A DNA stretch of 64,000 nucleotides, from NCBI GenBank assembly GCA_016870395.1, contig VGBT01000006.1, forward strand, positions 1 through 64,000, read 5' to 3'. A program made the position numbers and the translations under genes. Source of the stretch: Actinomycetota bacterium (GTDB lineage Bacteria; Actinomycetota; Acidimicrobiia; IMCC26256; JAENVU01). This document shows, piece by piece, positions 61,969 through 64,000 of the stretch. Numbering within the stretch: the first letter of the stretch is position 1; the number at the start of each line of letters is the position of its first letter. The notes beneath the pieces are model-generated. The model made no database searches and was not told the origin of the DNA. It saw only the letters and a list, made by a program, of their open reading frames with translations.

Positions 61969-61984
61969 CAAGGAGCATCACCGC

Positions 61985-62479
61985 GTGGCCACTGCCCTCT
62001 GCCCGGGATCGTTCGACCCGGTCACCAACGGTCATCTCGACATCATCGAGCGGACCGCCCGGCACTTCGACCTCGTGATCGTGGCTGTCATCCGAAACCC
62101 GCAGAAGTCGCAGTCGCTGTTCACGCTCGAGGAGCGCCAAGAGCTGCTGGGCGAGGTGACCGCGCACCTCGACAACGTGCGGATCAAGTTCTTCAAGGGG
62201 CTCCTGGTCGACTTCGCCCGCGACCACGGGGCCGCGGCGATCGTGAAGGGGCTGCGCGCCATCTCCGACTTCGACTACGAGCTCCAGATGGCTCAGATGA
62301 ACCAGCGGCTCTCGGGGATCGACACGTTCTTCATCTCCACCAGCCCGCAGCACTCCTTCCTCTCGTCGAGCCTCGTCCGCGAGGTGGCTCGCTTCGGAGG
62401 AGACGTCTCGAGCATGGTGCCGCCAGTCGTGGCCAAGCGGCTGGCGGAGTGCTACGAATCGACGAAGGGGGCAACGTGA
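61985..62479 (+). CDS. coaD: Pantetheine-phosphate adenylyltransferase
   Basis: A 164-residue nucleotidyltransferase of coenzyme A biosynthesis, forming dephospho-CoA from 4'-phosphopantetheine and ATP. The motif GSFDPVTNGHLDIIERTARHFD, KFFKGLLVDFARDHGA, KGLRAISDFDYELQMAQMN and ISTSPQHSFLSSSLVREVARFGGDVS are standard. GTG at 61985. Overlaps the SepIVA-like gene by 4 bases. Confidence 0.96.
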   Translation: MATALCPGSFDPVTNGHLDIIERTARHFDLVIVAVIRNPQKSQSLFTLEERQELLGEVTAHLDNVRIKFFKGLLVDFARDHGAAAIVKGLRAISDFDYELQMAQMNQRLSGIDTFFISTSPQHSFLSSSLVREVARFGGDVSSMVPPVVAKRLAECYESTKGAT

Positions 62480-63018
62480 GCCAGTTCGAGCAGCCGTTCG
62501 AGCCGCTCGACACCGAAGAGCTGTTGCTGCGGACCCGTGACCAGATCGAGACCGCGCGCTCGGTGCCGATGTCGGCCTCCGTCATGGTCAACCGCGACGA
62601 GCTGCTCGCGCTCGTCGACGACGCCCTCCAGGCGCTGCCGGAGGAGATCCGCCAGGCCCGCTGGCTGCTGAAGGAGCGCGAGGAGTTCCTGGCCAAGGCC
62701 CGCCGCGAAGCCGAGGACATCATCGACGCGGGGCGCCAGCAGGCGGAGCGGATGGTGGAGCGCACCGAGGTGGTGCGCGAGGCGCGACGGCGCGCCCAGC
62801 AGGTGGTCGACGACGCCGAGGCGCAGGCTCGGGCGATCAAGCACGAGGCCGAGGACTACATCGACCAGAAGCTCGCCAGCTTCGAGGTCGTGCTCGACCG
62901 CACTATGCAGGCCGTGCAGCGCGGTAGGGAGCGGCTCCAGGTGGTGGTCGAGCTTCCCGAAGCCGAGGTGGTCGCCGAGCCCGAGGAGGGCGCCTTCTTC
63001 GACCAGGACCTGGGTTAG
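62476..63018 (+). CDS. SepIVA-like DivIVA-type coiled-coil protein
   Basis: A 180-residue highly charged coiled-coil protein matching mycobacterial SepIVA (Rv2927c) at both ends: ARSVPMSASVMVNRDELLALVDDAL near the start, AKARREAEDIIDAGRQQAERM and DYIDQKLASFEVVLDRTMQAVQRGRERL at the end. SepIVA is an essential division or intracellular-membrane factor in mycobacteria and sits beside the yceD-rnc cluster there; here it overlaps coaD and precedes yceD. No membrane segment seen. GTG at 62476. Confidence 0.85.
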   Translation: MSQFEQPFEPLDTEELLLRTRDQIETARSVPMSASVMVNRDELLALVDDALQALPEEIRQARWLLKEREEFLAKARREAEDIIDAGRQQAERMVERTEVVREARRRAQQVVDDAEAQARAIKHEAEDYIDQKLASFEVVLDRTMQAVQRGRERLQVVVELPEAEVVAEPEEGAFFDQDLG

Positions 63019-63101
63019 AAGAATCTGGGAATCGAGGCTGACCTGCTAGTCTGGGTCACCTTCCGGTCCCGATCCGCGGGGCCGAGCGCGCCCATGGAAC
63101 C

Positions 63102-63605
63102 ATGAACGCTTTGCGCTGCAACGTCGCCGATCTGTTGCACCACCCGGCCGCGCGCCGCCCGGTGCACCTCGAGACCGATTCCGCCGAGCTCGGTGAGGTG
63201 GGTGGCTCGCGTTTGGCCGAGGCTCCGCTCGTGCTCGACGTCGTGCTCGAGCGGGTGCCCGACGGTGTCGTGGTGCACGGCACGGTGCACGGCGTCTTCA
63301 CCGCCCAGTGCAGCCGGTGCCTGCGCCCGCTCACCCGCACGTTCGACACGGCCGTGCGCGAGCTCTTCGAGCCCGATCCCCTCGACGGCCAGACCTACCC
63401 GCTCGAGGGCGAGGAGATCGATCTCGAGCTGCCCGTGCGCGACACGGTGCTGCTCGACCTGCCGATCGCGCCGCTGTGCCGGGAAGACTGCGCGGGCATC
63501 TGCCCGGTGTGCGGCAGCGACCGCAACGACAAACCCTGTGACTGCGACGACACGCCGCCCGATCCCCGGTGGGACGCGCTGCGCGAGCTGCACCTTGACG
63601 ACTGA
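63102..63605 (+). CDS. YceD/DUF177-family protein
   Basis: A 167-residue protein of the DUF177/YceD family, usually encoded directly before rpmF and involved in 23S rRNA/ribosome biogenesis. Blocks: VVHGTVHGVFTAQCSRCLRPL with a CxxC, and C-terminal LDLPIAPLCREDCAGICPVCGSDRNDKPCDC, whose several cysteines likely hold zinc. ATG 63102 was chosen; an ATG at 63093 is out of frame. Eighteen bases before rpmF. Confidence 0.92.
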   Translation: MNALRCNVADLLHHPAARRPVHLETDSAELGEVGGSRLAEAPLVLDVVLERVPDGVVVHGTVHGVFTAQCSRCLRPLTRTFDTAVRELFEPDPLDGQTYPLEGEEIDLELPVRDTVLLDLPIAPLCREDCAGICPVCGSDRNDKPCDCDDTPPDPRWDALRELHLDD

Positions 63606-63623
63606 GAACCAGGAGCTCGACCG

Positions 63624-63803
63624 ATGGCTGTCCCGAAGCGCAAGACGCCCCGTTCCAAGACCCGCAGCCGCCGGGCCGCCAACTGGCGGCCCGAAACGCC
63701 GGCGCGGTCGCTGTGCCCGAACTGCGGCGCGGTCAAGCTGCCCCACACGGTGTGTGGCAACTGCGGTTGGTACCGCGGCCGCCAGGCAATCGACGTTGAC
63801 TGA
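63624..63803 (+). CDS. rpmF: Ribosomal protein bL32
   Basis: A 59-residue large-subunit protein: MAVPKRKTPRSKTRSRRAANW then ARSLCPNCGAVKLPHTVCGNCGWYRGRQ. Two CxxC pairs define the zinc-binding form. Located between yceD and plsX as in most bacteria. AGGAG lies 8 bases before the ATG. Confidence 0.95.
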   Translation: MAVPKRKTPRSKTRSRRAANWRPETPARSLCPNCGAVKLPHTVCGNCGWYRGRQAIDVD

Positions 63804-63815
63804 CGCGGTGTTGAC

Positions 63816-64000
63816 ATGAGGGTCGCGGTCGATGCGATGGGGGGCGACTTTGCCCCGTCCGCGATCGTGGCGGGCGCGCTCGAGGCCGTCGAGGCGCTCG
63901 GGGTCGAGGTGCTCCTGGTCGGCCCCGAGGCGGCGGTCCGAGCGGAGCTGCCCGGCGGCGAGCCGCCGGCCGGAGTCGAGCTCCTCGACTGCTCGCAGGT
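63816..64000 (+). CDS. plsX: Phosphate acyltransferase PlsX, 3' end outside window
   Basis: First 61 codons of PlsX, which forms acyl-phosphate from acyl-ACP for phospholipid synthesis. [21 protein letters not shown] is the family opening (VDAMGGDxAP). ATG at 63816, 12 bases after rpmF. Truncated by the window edge. Confidence 0.93.
   Translation, partial: MRVAVDAMGGDFAPSAIVAGALEAVEALGVEVLLVGPEAAVRAELPGGEPPAGVELLDCSQ

Overview
The window is high-GC DNA (roughly 70% G+C by eye) with GTG starts, overlapping stop/start junctions and dense gene packing. Content points to an actinomycete, most likely an environmental lineage such as Acidimicrobiia. The markers are a mycothiol-conjugate amidase, several luciferase-like (F420/flavin) oxidoreductases, a DosS/DosR-type two-component pair, an Rv1264-like adenylate cyclase, a wax-ester synthase, a MhuD-like heme oxygenase and a SepIVA homologue. 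This placement is inferred from gene content, not from a phylogeny. No rRNA, tRNA, CRISPR array, integrase or insertion sequence was recognised.

Layout. 1-8.4 kb: DosS-like kinase divergent from a DosR-like regulator broken by a one-base frameshift, a receiver-like protein, a VanW wall protein, an acyl-CoA dehydrogenase, a class III cyclase, Mca and an SCP2 protein. 8.5-25.9 kb: a lipid and CoA catabolism block with a thiolase, wax synthase, second acyl-CoA dehydrogenase, two alpha/beta hydrolases, geranylgeranyl-reductase-like flavoprotein, EtfBA and three luciferase-like enzymes. It also holds two gene remnants (a DUF6777-like protein and a quinone oxidoreductase). 26-34 kb: small proteins separated by three copies of one palindrome, two APH-type kinases, a DUF6285 protein, nitrobindin-like protein, exonuclease III, methyltransferase and SMP-30 lactonase. 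34.5-46.5 kb: CoA transferase, ferric-reductase remnant, PurK, nuclease, UvrD/HRDC helicase, metallopeptidase, PH-domain protein, and GalK and GalT of the Leloir pathway. 46.5-56 kb: PAC2 protein, a heavily decayed PAS histidine kinase facing a decayed response regulator, MhuD-like enzyme, acyl-CoA synthetase, Ddl and GTP-dependent PEP carboxykinase. 56-64 kb: the conserved housekeeping string rpmB, fakA-like, recG, rsmD, coaD, sepIVA-like, yceD, rpmF, plsX.

How it fits together. Acyl-CoA synthetase, the two acyl-CoA dehydrogenases, EtfBA, thiolase, CaiB-type transferase and SCP2 protein outline activation and beta-oxidation of fatty or branched/steroidal acids. PEPCK would route the carbon to sugars and WS/DGAT to storage lipid. 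Three lipid-type or oxidoreductase promoters carry a near-identical 14-base dyad (TGACSG-NN-CSGTCA), suggesting one TetR-type regulator encoded outside the window.

Unexplained structure. The most notable signals are that shared operator, the thrice-repeated palindrome CGGTTCCGCGGAACCG placed right after stop codons, a three-copy 14-base tandem repeat containing a stop codon, and six broken genes concentrated in two-component signalling and redox functions. I did not find a clearly new multi-gene system.
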